Below are positions 24,973 through 33,352 of a stretch of DNA of 46,084 nt, in pieces. This DNA comes from Prolixibacteraceae bacterium (GTDB lineage: Bacteria > Bacteroidota > Bacteroidia > Bacteroidales > Prolixibacteraceae), in contig JAFGVJ010000203.1 of NCBI GenBank assembly GCA_016938055.1, forward strand, positions 1-46,084, given 5' to 3'. How positions within the stretch are numbered: the first letter of the stretch is position 1; every line of letters starts with the position of its first letter. The position numbers and the translations under genes are program-made. Below the pieces are notes generated by a model. That model saw only the letters and a list, made by a program, of their open reading frames with translations, did not search any database and was not told the origin of the DNA.

Positions 24973-27480
24973 ATGGATTCGAAATTTTCGCCTAAAATAA
25001 AGGACGTTTTAACTTACAGCCGTGAAGAAGCCATTCGTTTGGGTAATGATTACATCGGACTGGAACACATTTTTCTGGGTATCTTGCGGGATGGTGAAGG
25101 AGTTGCCATCGATTTACTGAACAATATGGGTATCGATCTTTTTGGTTTAAAAAAAGATGTTGAAAAAGAAGTTCGGGAAGACAAAGCCCTGGATGCAAAT
25201 TCCTCTGTTCAGCTTTTGAAAGAAGCTGAAAAATCATTGAAAATTGTTTACCTGGAGGCCAGGGCAATGGGAGGTCCAACCATCAACACCGGTCATTTGT
25301 TGTTGGCTTTGCTTAAAGATGAAAAATCATTGATTGCCAAAATATTACGAGAACACAACATCAGTTATTACATCATCAAATCGCATCTTGAGGAGTATAC
25401 CCACAAGCAAACTGAAGCCAAATCGGATTATCCGGGTGACAGTGACGATGATTCAGGTGATTTTTTCCAGCCTAAGCCTCCTTCATCGGGCAATCAACCT
25501 TCAGCTGGAAAATCTGAAACCCCTGTACTTGACAATTTTGGCATAGACATCACACAAGCTGCTGAAGAAGGAAGTCTTGACCCGATTGTGGGACGTGATA
25601 AAGAAATTGAACGCCTGGCCCAGATTCTGAGTCGCCGTAAAAAGAATAACCCGATACTGATTGGTGATCCTGGCGTTGGTAAATCAGCCATAGCTGAAGG
25701 ACTGGCCATCAGGATTATCGAGAAGAAGGTTTCAAGAGTTTTGTTCGACAAAAGGGTGGTTTCACTCGATTTGGCATCTATTGTTGCTGGAACCAAGTAC
25801 AGGGGACAGTTTGAAGAACGCATGAAAGCAATTTTGAATGAATTGACCAAGGTGCATAACGTCATCCTGTTCATCGATGAAATTCACACCATTGTTGGTG
25901 CAGGAGGAGCTACAGGCTCGCTCGATGCCGCGAACATGCTAAAACCCGCACTTGCCCGTGGCGATATTCAATGCATCGGAGCAACTACGCTTGATGAATA
26001 CCGGCAGAATATTGAAAAGGATGGCGCTTTGGAACGCAGATTCCAGAAGGTAATGGTTGAACCAACCTCCATTGACGAAACCATCCAGATTCTGAACAAC
26101 ATAAAAAGCCGTTACGAAGATCACCACAATGTAAACTATAGCGAAGAGGCCATTGCCGCCTGTGTAAATCTTACTGCGCGCTACATTACCGATCGTCATT
26201 TGCCCGACAAAGCCATTGATGCCCTTGATGAAGCAGGCTCACGTGTACACATTGCCAACATCAATGTTCCTCAAGCCATTATCAAGCTGGAAGAAAAGAT
26301 TGAATCTACTCGTGAAGAGAAAATACAGGCTGTTAAAAGTCAAAATTTTGAGTTGGCAGCATCTTACCGCGACAAAGAGAAGAACCTGATTCAATTGTTG
26401 GAAAGAGAAAAGGAAGATTGGGAAAGGGAATTGATCAACCATCGTGAAGTGGTCACCGAAGACAAAGTTGCCGAGGTAGTGGCCATGATGTCGGGTATTC
26501 CTGTTCAGCGCGTAGCGCAGGCCGAAAGTAAAAAACTCCTGAACATGGCTGCCGACATCAGAGGATCAGTTGTGGGTCAGGATCCTGCCATCGAAAAAAT
26601 TGTCAAAGCAATTCAACGCAACCGAGCCGGACTGAAAGATCCCAACAAGCCCATCGGTACTTTCATTTTTTTGGGACCAACCGGTGTTGGAAAAACCCAG
26701 TTGGCAAAAGTATTGGCCAAATATCTTTTCGATTCAACCGATTCATTGGTTCGCATTGATATGAGCGAATACATGGAAAAATTTGCTGTTTCCCGTTTGA
26801 TTGGTGCTCCTCCCGGATATGTAGGCTATGAAGAAGGTGGCCAATTAACCGAACGCATCAGACGGAAACCATATTCAGTGATCTTACTTGATGAAATTGA
26901 AAAAGCACACCCCGATGTATTCCACATCCTGTTACAGGTGATGGATGAAGGCCGCTTGACTGACAGTTTAGGAAGACGTGTTGATTTTAAGAATACCATC
27001 ATCATCATGACTTCCAACATCGGATCGCGACAGCTGAATGAATTCGGACGAGGCGTTGGTTTTACTACTCCTGCCGATGTAACCGATACTGAACATGCCT
27101 CATCGGTGGTGCATAAGGCCATGAAAAAGACCTTTGCCCCTGAATTCCTTAACCGTATAGATGACGTGATCATGTTCAGTCCCCTGACCCAAAAAGACAT
27201 TCATCAAATTATTGATATTGAATTGAAAGGACTTTTTGAAAGGGTCAGAAACCTGAATTATCATTTTAAAATTTCATCGACAGCCAAAGATTTTATTGCT
27301 CAAAAGGGATTTGATCCTCAATATGGTGCACGCCCCCTGAAAAGGGCCATTCAGAAATTGCTGGAAGATGAAATGGCTGAAGCCATTCTGAAAAGTGATT
27401 TAAAGGAAGGCGATACCATTTCTATTGGATTGGACAGTAAAAAGGAAAAAATAAAAATAAAAATTATTTCCGGAAGCTAA
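24973..27480 (+). CDS. clpC: ATP-dependent Clp protease ATPase subunit ClpC
   Basis: The 835-residue AAA+ protein has a Clp N-domain with two repeats (1-145), a first ATPase domain with Walker A GDPGVGKSA (231-239) and Walker B VILFIDEIHT, and a short middle domain with a UVR-like coiled segment near 437-485 (EEKIQAVKSQNFELAASYRDKEK). The second ATPase domain has Walker A GPTGVGKTQ (568-576) and the C-terminal D2 small domain. The short middle domain rules out ClpB, and a VGF tripeptide in GRGVGF near 695 is the loop that docks on ClpP. It should unfold proteins for ClpP in the cytoplasm. The gene is divergent from gyrA with a 213-bp gap; no CIRCE element was seen there. Confidence 0.95.
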   Translation: MDSKFSPKIKDVLTYSREEAIRLGNDYIGLEHIFLGILRDGEGVAIDLLNNMGIDLFGLKKDVEKEVREDKALDANSSVQLLKEAEKSLKIVYLEARAMGGPTINTGHLLLALLKDEKSLIAKILREHNISYYIIKSHLEEYTHKQTEAKSDYPGDSDDDSGDFFQPKPPSSGNQPSAGKSETPVLDNFGIDITQAAEEGSLDPIVGRDKEIERLAQILSRRKKNNPILIGDPGVGKSAIAEGLAIRIIEKKVSRVLFDKRVVSLDLASIVAGTKYRGQFEERMKAILNELTKVHNVILFIDEIHTIVGAGGATGSLDAANMLKPALARGDIQCIGATTLDEYRQNIEKDGALERRFQKVMVEPTSIDETIQILNNIKSRYEDHHNVNYSEEAIAACVNLTARYITDRHLPDKAIDALDEAGSRVHIANINVPQAIIKLEEKIESTREEKIQAVKSQNFELAASYRDKEKNLIQLLEREKEDWERELINHREVVTEDKVAEVVAMMSGIPVQRVAQAESKKLLNMAADIRGSVVGQDPAIEKIVKAIQRNRAGLKDPNKPIGTFIFLGPTGVGKTQLAKVLAKYLFDSTDSLVRIDMSEYMEKFAVSRLIGAPPGYVGYEEGGQLTERIRRKPYSVILLDEIEKAHPDVFHILLQVMDEGRLTDSLGRRVDFKNTIIIMTSNIGSRQLNEFGRGVGFTTPADVTDTEHASSVVHKAMKKTFAPEFLNRIDDVIMFSPLTQKDIHQIIDIELKGLFERVRNLNYHFKISSTAKDFIAQKGFDPQYGARPLKRAIQKLLEDEMAEAILKSDLKEGDTISIGLDSKKEKIKIKIISGS

Positions 27481-27492
27481 GTTTTCCGGAAA
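27467..27492. terminator. Possible hairpin terminator between clpC and the phosphatase gene
   Basis: TTTCCGGA pairs with TCCGGAAA around a 10-base loop that contains the clpC stop codon. The two convergent genes are only 21 bp apart. The T tract on the plus strand is poor, so confidence is limited. Confidence 0.4.
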
Positions 27493-27501
27493 AATCATTG
27501 A

Positions 27502-29028
27502 TTAACCCCGCTGATGGTATTTGAGCATTAACATGGTCAGATCGTCAGCGGGGTCAACGTTTCCGCGAAAAACCTTCACATCGTGCTGAATTTTTGAAAT
27601 CACTTGCTCAGGCTCCATAAACCATGCTCCCATCAAATTGTATTTCAGCACATCTACCGAGAAAGACATATTGTTTTCATCTTTTACATCCACTAATCCG
27701 TCGGTATAAAGGAACAACTGATCGTTGTGTGACAGTTGAATTTTTGAGGAAGAAAACTCTTTGTTTGAATATATTCCCAGCGGAATTCCGTGGGTATCGG
27801 TCAATTCTTCAATTTCACCGTTTGATCTGATTACCAATGGATAATTATGGGCGGCATTGCAATATTCGATGGTTCCATCTTTTGTGTCCATCACACCGAT
27901 GATCATGGTGATAAATAAATCACTGACACTTTCCTCAATCAACCGTTTGTTCAGATTGCCTGCAATTTCAGCGACCGAGAATCCCGATGCAACAATAGAA
28001 CGCAGCAAGGTGTGGGTAAAAATCATGTAAAGCGAAGCAGGGATTCCTTTTCCGGCAATATCGCCAATCACAAAAACCAAATGTTGATGGTCCAAAAGAA
28101 AATAATCATAAAAATCACCGCCTAACTCAAATGCAGCCTCCGAAATGGCATCAATACTAAAATCAGTACGGCTCATAATTTCAGGTACCCTTTGTGGCAG
28201 AATATTGCTTTGCAGTTTACGGGCTATTTCCATATCCTTGTCAAATTTCATGTGTTCCGACTTTGACTTTTCGAGGTTTTTCACATAAAATTCTAACTGG
28301 TTCTGAATGGAATCAATGTATCGTTGAATGGTGATGGCCTCATCGACCTGCAAGCCTGTTTTGGATTGCAGGTGATTATTATTAAGAAGGTTTTTAACAA
28401 TTCCCGTGATTGAATGAGTGTACTTGTAGTTGGTGCGCATTACCATCATCAACATGAGCATTAATGCTATGATAAATAGAATAGAGATGATCACCGGATA
28501 ATTACCTAAACTTCTCAATAAAGTTGCCCTTGGATGGTACACAATGGCATACATTCCAGGAAATTGCAAATGTTGAAATGCAGCCAGATAGGTTGTATCA
28601 TCATTCAGAAATAAGAAGGTTTTTTTGATGCTGTTCTGTACTTTGGCTTGTTGCAGATATTTTGAATTAAAAAACTCTTGATTCGCATATTTTGTGGTAT
28701 CGAAATGATATATCAACGTATCCCCTCCTCCCAAAATCATGAATGAAAATGGAGCATCGATTTGGATGCTGTCTAAAAACTGAAAATCAACAAGTTTTCT
28801 GAATGAATAATTTGTTTCAGCAGAAGCATTCATTGGACGAAGAATTGCTTCTTGCTGATATTGTTGCTCGATGATCTGTTCTATTAAAATCGCTCGTTGT
28901 CGGGCCTGTCGGAGCAGGTTGTCGTTGTTGATTTCACGCAAAATGAAAAAGTGGATAACAAAAAAAAAGGTGAACAACAGGCTGAGATGAATGGAATGGA
29001 CGATATTGAGTTGATGGGTAATTTTCAT
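27502..29028 (-). CDS. Membrane sensor with SpoIIE/PP2C-type serine phosphatase domain
   Basis: The 508-residue protein has a transmembrane helix at about 13-30, an extracytoplasmic sensor region of about 145 residues, a second helix at about 178-197, and a helical linker with the MEIARKLQSNILPQ motif typical before RsbU-like domains. The phosphatase domain (285-505) carries ELGGDFYDYF with Asp305, IGDIAGKGIPA with Asp323, and a terminal ADDLTMLMLKY with Asp495/Asp496 as metal ligands. It should dephosphorylate an anti-sigma-factor antagonist or similar Ser/Thr-phosphorylated protein on receipt of an external signal. No anti-sigma or antagonist gene lies next to it. The sensor domain is not one I recognise. 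Confidence 0.9.
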   Translation of the reverse strand: MKITHQLNIVHSIHLSLLFTFFFVIHFFILREINNDNLLRQARQRAILIEQIIEQQYQQEAILRPMNASAETNYSFRKLVDFQFLDSIQIDAPFSFMILGGGDTLIYHFDTTKYANQEFFNSKYLQQAKVQNSIKKTFLFLNDDTTYLAAFQHLQFPGMYAIVYHPRATLLRSLGNYPVIISILFIIALMLMLMMVMRTNYKYTHSITGIVKNLLNNNHLQSKTGLQVDEAITIQRYIDSIQNQLEFYVKNLEKSKSEHMKFDKDMEIARKLQSNILPQRVPEIMSRTDFSIDAISEAAFELGGDFYDYFLLDHQHLVFVIGDIAGKGIPASLYMIFTHTLLRSIVASGFSVAEIAGNLNKRLIEESVSDLFITMIIGVMDTKDGTIEYCNAAHNYPLVIRSNGEIEELTDTHGIPLGIYSNKEFSSSKIQLSHNDQLFLYTDGLVDVKDENNMSFSVDVLKYNLMGAWFMEPEQVISKIQHDVKVFRGNVDPADDLTMLMLKYHQRG

Positions 29029-29119
29029 TGCTGAGCCTTTCGCTTATTTTGGATAAAGAGTGATGAATTAGAAAAGCTAATTTACGAAAATTGACTTGAT
29101 CTGAAACAAGCATCAGCAT

Positions 29120-29998
29120 TTAACCAAAATCAATTGCATCATTGGTGAAAAGCTGCAAGTTTTCCTTTGTCATCCACTGGTGTGTGCCTTTGAATTGGAC
29201 CGAATAGGTGGCAAATTTTGAAGCCAATCTCAAAGCAAGTTCAAAAGATTTGTTTTTCAGCATATACCAGCAAAAAGCGCCATGCAACACATCGCCGGCT
29301 CCCAAAGAATCGATGGCATTAACTGCAGCAATTTCAATGGTTCCAAAATCAGCAATTATTTGCTTCTCCCCTTGAGACACAGCGACATGTTTGACACCTG
29401 ATTGTTTTAAAAAATTCGTCACATCAAGGGTATTAACGCATGCAGGCGGGAGAAAATTTGCTGAACAAATGGCGATGTCTACTTCATTCAAAATGGCAGG
29501 AAGGTGTGACTTCCAGCTTCCACCGTCAAAAACTACGGGAATCCCATTTGCCCTGGCCTGAATGATGATCGGGAGGCTTAATTCAGGATAAAATCCATCG
29601 ATGAAAATCAAATCATAATCTATAACCTTAATGTCTTCATTGGCTGGTAAAAGTTTCAATTCATGGGGATGATGTGTAAAAATGGTTCTTTCGCTGTTTC
29701 CGGTGGTCACAATGGTCGCAACAATCGGATCGAAGGGTTTGTCCTGAAAATGATCAATGACCTTAAGTCCAAATTTATGCAGATCATTGTTAACAATTCC
29801 TGAAAATGTATTGACTCCAATGCAGGTATAAAAAACTGCCTGGCCACCTAATGCAGCAAAGGTGATGGCAGCATTGGCTGCCGGACCCCCTGCAGCCATA
29901 AGGGGTGCATCGGTTTTGATCTTGGTGTTTGCATGAGGATACTCATCCACAAAATATTGAATATCAAGGGTGCTTAAACCAATAAAGAGCGCTTTCAT
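29120..29998 (-). CDS. PfkB/ribokinase-family carbohydrate kinase
   Basis: The 292-residue protein has the family's N-terminal glycine motif (AAGGPAANAAITFAALGG) and the C-terminal active-site motif DSLGAGDVLHGAF, with Asp236 as catalytic base (the usual DTxGAGD reads DSLGAGD). It should phosphorylate a sugar or nucleoside-like alcohol with ATP in the cytoplasm; the substrate cannot be told from the sequence. The start codon lies only 19 bp after a strong terminator hairpin that ends fabG, so expression needs either readthrough or a promoter overlapping that hairpin. Confidence 0.9.
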   Translation of the reverse strand: MKALFIGLSTLDIQYFVDEYPHANTKIKTDAPLMAAGGPAANAAITFAALGGQAVFYTCIGVNTFSGIVNNDLHKFGLKVIDHFQDKPFDPIVATIVTTGNSERTIFTHHPHELKLLPANEDIKVIDYDLIFIDGFYPELSLPIIIQARANGIPVVFDGGSWKSHLPAILNEVDIAICSANFLPPACVNTLDVTNFLKQSGVKHVAVSQGEKQIIADFGTIEIAAVNAIDSLGAGDVLHGAFCWYMLKNKSFELALRLASKFATYSVQFKGTHQWMTKENLQLFTNDAIDFG

Positions 29999-30017
29999 AG
30001 ATCAATGATGTTAGACG

Positions 30018-30045
30018 AAAAATCCCGCTTTTTGGCGGGATTTTT
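30018..30045. terminator. Intrinsic terminator between fabG and the PfkB-family gene
   Basis: A perfect 11-bp stem AAAAATCCCGC / GCGGGATTTTT closes a six-base loop. On the minus strand it follows the fabG stop by 17 bp and precedes the kinase ATG by 19 bp. It is symmetrical and could also act on the plus strand. Confidence 0.85.
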
Positions 30046-30062
30046 CAGGAAGTATTGAATGT

Positions 30063-30809
30063 TTATGTATTCATTGCTCCACACACGGTGATGACTTGTC
30101 CGCTCACATAACTGGAAAGATCTGAAGCCAGAAAAGCAGCCACTTTGGCTACTTCAACAGGTTCACCACCACGTTTCATTGGGATCATAGCTTCCCATGC
30201 TTTACGCGCATCTTCTGGAATTTTGGCAGTCATTTCAGTAATGATAAAACCAGGTGCAATGGCATTTGAACGAATTCCTCTGGATCCCAATTCCTTGGCT
30301 ATTGATTTGGTAAAACCAATGATACCTGCCTTCGACGCAGCGTAATTTGACTGTCCGGCATTTCCACTAACTCCTACCACCGAACTCAGGTTAACAATGG
30401 AACCAGAACGCTGTTTCAGCATGGTTTTTTGGACAGCTTTGGTAAAATTGAATACAGATTTCAGGTTGACATTGATGACGGCATCCCATTGATCTTCAGT
30501 CATGCGCATCAGTAAGGTGTCCTTGGTGATCCCGGCATTATTCACCAGGATATCGACCACACCAAAATCTTCAACTATCTGATCAACTACCTTTTGGGTT
30601 TCTTCAAATTTACTTGCATCAGATGCATACCCTTTGGCCTTCACACCCATTGCGGTAATTTCGTCCGAGGTAGCCTTCATGTTATCATCGTCAAAAAGAT
30701 CGGTAAAAGCAATGTTACACCCTTGTTCTGCAAAATAAAGTGCGATTGATTTGCCAATTCCACGGGTTGCACCGGTGATGATTGCTGTTTTTCCTTCGAG
30801 TAACTTCAT
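30063..30809 (-). CDS. fabG: 3-oxoacyl-[acyl-carrier-protein] reductase
   Basis: The ATG at 30809 gives 248 residues (MKLLEGKTAIITGATRGIG), the normal FabG length; eight extra in-frame codons upstream are not needed. It is a short-chain dehydrogenase with the TGATRGIG nucleotide-binding motif (12-19), NNAG at 90-93, catalytic Ser142/143 (NLSSVVG), Tyr156 and Lys160 (SNYAASK). It reduces 3-oxoacyl-ACP with NADPH in fatty-acid elongation. Other SDR functions are possible, but the length and the C-terminus (SSYVSGQVITVCGAMNT) fit FabG well. No other fatty-acid genes are adjacent. Confidence 0.93.
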   Translation of the reverse strand: MKLLEGKTAIITGATRGIGKSIALYFAEQGCNIAFTDLFDDDNMKATSDEITAMGVKAKGYASDASKFEETQKVVDQIVEDFGVVDILVNNAGITKDTLLMRMTEDQWDAVINVNLKSVFNFTKAVQKTMLKQRSGSIVNLSSVVGVSGNAGQSNYAASKAGIIGFTKSIAKELGSRGIRSNAIAPGFIITEMTAKIPEDARKAWEAMIPMKRGGEPVEVAKVAAFLASDLSSYVSGQVITVCGAMNT

Positions 30810-30840
30810 GATATTACGGTTTAAATTAATCAAGTGCCGA

Positions 30841-30848
30841 CAAAAGTA
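30841..30848 (-). promoter_or_regulatory. Probable -7 element for fabG
   Basis: TActTTTG on the minus strand, 31 bp before the fabG ATG. The -33 side is weak (no TTG at the best spacing). Confidence 0.45.
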
Positions 30849-30936
30849 ACAAATCCCAACAATTTCGCAGAATAACGATAAACATTGTTCGTCAAATCAT
30901 CTTTTTTTTCACAAATTTGCGGGAACAATACTTAAC

Positions 30937-31752
30937 ATGAGCGGTGTAAGTGGTACAAAAATTTTAGTTTTTCATTATAAAAACGGGCAGCCATATCCCG
31001 CTTTACCCTGTTATGTTCATATTTGGGCAGGCAAAAATAAATCAGCTCAAGTATCTTCACTCATTGGTGATGATACCTACTTGAACATTTCTCATAAGAA
31101 CAAGTACTACAGCGAATTAACCGGTTTATATTGGTTTTGGAAAAACCAAGGGGCCGATATCGTTGCTACCTGTCACTATCGGCGTTTTTTCACGGCCAAA
31201 CAAATTCCCTGGCATTATCGGATTCAACAATGGCTCTATTTCCCAATTGGCCTAAAAAGGAAACGAAAGGGGTTAATTTATTGCCAGCAAAACAACTTTT
31301 GGACCAAGCGCATTATCAATGCTGCTGAGATTGAGCAATTAATGCTGGAATATGATGTAATTCTTCCACAGCCACGATCCTTTAAATATACCCTCGAAGA
31401 GCATTTTAACCGTTATCATCAAAAAAATGACCTGGTATTGTTGCAAGAGATCATTGCAGAAACAGCCCTCCCCTTCCTCCCTGCTTTTAACAACATGCTG
31501 AAACAAAAACAGCTGTATGCCAACAACATGTTCATCATGCGATCATCTGATTTTGAACAGCTTGCAACCTGGCTGTTTTCCATCCTGGAAACTTTCGAAA
31601 AGCGGGTCAATCTTGGCGAATACCACGATTATCAGGAAAGAATTATGGGCTTCTTATCGGAACGCCTCATCACCACCTGGATTTTACACCACCAGGAATA
31701 CCGGATCAAAACTTTACCTTTGATTTACATGAAACATTTGAAAAAAGGATGA
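30937..31752 (+). CDS. DUF4422 glycosyltransferase-like protein
   Basis: The 271-residue protein has the DUF4422 pattern: a short N-terminal strand (KILVFHYKN), then DDTYLNISHKNKYYSELTGLYWFWKN and VATCHYRRFF, then the HFNRYHQKNDLVLLQEII and NNMFIMRS segments, and HDYQERIMGFLSERLITTWI near the end. Members of this family are found in polysaccharide clusters and are thought to be GT-A-like glycosyltransferases; none is well characterised to my knowledge. Its last four bases overlap the mnmE start (ATGA), so the pair is translationally coupled, an unexpected partner for a tRNA-modification gene. No polysaccharide genes lie nearby. Confidence 0.85.
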   Translation: MSGVSGTKILVFHYKNGQPYPALPCYVHIWAGKNKSAQVSSLIGDDTYLNISHKNKYYSELTGLYWFWKNQGADIVATCHYRRFFTAKQIPWHYRIQQWLYFPIGLKRKRKGLIYCQQNNFWTKRIINAAEIEQLMLEYDVILPQPRSFKYTLEEHFNRYHQKNDLVLLQEIIAETALPFLPAFNNMLKQKQLYANNMFIMRSSDFEQLATWLFSILETFEKRVNLGEYHDYQERIMGFLSERLITTWILHHQEYRIKTLPLIYMKHLKKG

Positions 31753-33143
31753 CAGATCAGCAAACCATTTGTGCCATCAGTACCGCACCCGGTATGGGTG
31801 CAATTGCCATCATCCGACTATCGGGTCATGAGACATTTTCCATGATCGATCGGATTTTTAGACCTGCAGCGAAAAAAACAGCATTAAAACTACAAAAGGC
31901 CAATACCATAGTTTATGGTACAATCATCAAAGAAGGGGCTGTACTTGACGAAGTGCTGGTTTCAATATTCAAAGCACCCCATTCGTTTACAGGCGAAGAT
32001 ACTATTGAAATAGCTTGTCATGGCTCGGTATTTGTCCAGCAAACACTTTTGCAGCTGCTGATTGAGCAAGGTGCACGAATGGCAAAGCCGGGAGAGTTTA
32101 CACAAAGGGCCTTCCTCAATGGTAAAATGGATTTGGCACAATCTGAAGCAGTTGCCGATGTGATTGCAGCAGCTTCGGCTTCGGCCCATCGCATTGCACT
32201 TCAACAAATGCGGGGCGGTATTTCCAAAGAGATTCAACAGCTGAGACAACAATTGTTGACCTTTACCTCATTGATTGAACTTGAACTTGATTTTAGTGAG
32301 GAAGATGTGTCTTTTGCCAATCGCGATGAACTATTCAAGCTATGTAACAATATCCATCATTTAATCAACCGTTTATCAAAGTCGTTTCAATTGGGGAATG
32401 CCCTGAAAAATGGCGTTCCGGTAACGATTATTGGGGATACAAACGTTGGAAAGTCAACTTTATTGAATGCCCTGCTGAATGAAGATAAGGCCATTGTATC
32501 GGACATTGCCGGAACAACCCGTGATGTAATTGAAGATGTGGTCATCATTGAAGGTATTCAATTTCGATTCATCGATACAGCTGGAATCCGTGCGACTAAT
32601 GATACCATTGAAAACATGGGTATTGAAAGGTCGTATCAAAAAATTGCGCAAAGCGATATTGTTCTCACCATGGTAGATGCCAGTCGTTCATTGAATGACA
32701 TCATCATTTTTCTGACCAGTATGAGTGACAAACTGCACGAGAAAAAATCGGCATTGATCATCAACAAAATTGATATTGCCCCTAAAGAACAAATTGAAGA
32801 GCTGATGAGCTTGGGCGAAGAAATGCAGTTGCCGGTGATTCTCCTTTCTGCAAAAGGAAAAACCAATATGGATCAATTGATCAACTTCCTCATTCATTCG
32901 GTTCAAAGTGGGACTTATAACGACAATGATGTACTGGTGAGCAATGTTCGCCATTACGAATCACTGAAAAATGCAGGAGCTGCCATCGAAAGAGTTTTGG
33001 ATGGAATGCAATTGAGTATATCGGGCGATTTTCTTTCGCAGGACATCCGCGAGTGCCTTTATTACCTGGGCGAAATTACCGGTGAAATCTCCACCGATGA
33101 AGTTTTGGGGAATATATTCAAGAATTTCTGTATCGGAAAGTGA
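31749..33143 (+). CDS. mnmE: tRNA modification GTPase MnmE
   Basis: The 464-residue protein has the N-terminal tetrahydrofolate-binding domain (TICAISTAPGMGAIAIIRLSG, and GEFTQRAFLNGKMDLAQSEAVADVI), the inserted GTPase domain with G1 GDTNVGKS near 228-235, G2/G3 region AGTTRDVIED and DTAG, G4 NKID, and the C-terminal Cys-containing CIGK tail. It acts with MnmG to place 5-carboxymethylaminomethyl groups on wobble U34 of some tRNAs. The first G1 residue pair is GD rather than the usual GxPN, a small variation. It overlaps the DUF4422 gene by 4 nt. Confidence 0.96.
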   Translation: MTDQQTICAISTAPGMGAIAIIRLSGHETFSMIDRIFRPAAKKTALKLQKANTIVYGTIIKEGAVLDEVLVSIFKAPHSFTGEDTIEIACHGSVFVQQTLLQLLIEQGARMAKPGEFTQRAFLNGKMDLAQSEAVADVIAAASASAHRIALQQMRGGISKEIQQLRQQLLTFTSLIELELDFSEEDVSFANRDELFKLCNNIHHLINRLSKSFQLGNALKNGVPVTIIGDTNVGKSTLLNALLNEDKAIVSDIAGTTRDVIEDVVIIEGIQFRFIDTAGIRATNDTIENMGIERSYQKIAQSDIVLTMVDASRSLNDIIIFLTSMSDKLHEKKSALIINKIDIAPKEQIEELMSLGEEMQLPVILLSAKGKTNMDQLINFLIHSVQSGTYNDNDVLVSNVRHYESLKNAGAAIERVLDGMQLSISGDFLSQDIRECLYYLGEITGEISTDEVLGNIFKNFCIGK

Positions 33144-33147
33144 GTGA

Positions 33148-33260
33148 GACCAGCTTTTCAGAAGCGAAGCGAACTGAAAAGCTGTGGTCGAACTCATACC
33201 GATGAACAAAGCGGTTCGAGCTAACGAAATGCAACAAAAAAACATGTATCGGCAAAGAAT
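33148..33260. other. Structured intergenic region after mnmE
   Basis: A strong hairpin pairs GACC-AGCTTTTCAG (33148-33161) with CTGAAAAGCT-GT-GGTC (33174-33189), enclosing a loop AAGCGAAGCGAA. Just after it TCGAAC and GTTCGA form a second possible stem, and CCGAT and ATCGG a third. No T run follows, so it is not a typical terminator. It does not fold as a tRNA. It may be a small RNA, an mRNA 3'-end element or a member of a dispersed repeat family. Confidence 0.5.
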
Positions 33261-33352
33261 TCTTTCACCGAATGTTTGAAAATCGACAGAAGCCTTTAAT
33301 TTTAACACTAAATTGCTCATGATATCGAATCAAACATTAAAAACCTAAAAAT

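Noticed and set aside
27502-27511. A programmed overlap between clpC and the SpoIIE-type phosphatase gene
   Set aside because: The genes are convergent and do not overlap; they are separated by 21 bp.
33210-33222. GGTTCGA, resembling a tRNA T-loop
   Set aside because: The flanking bases do not pair into a T-stem, and no acceptor or anticodon stem fits around it.
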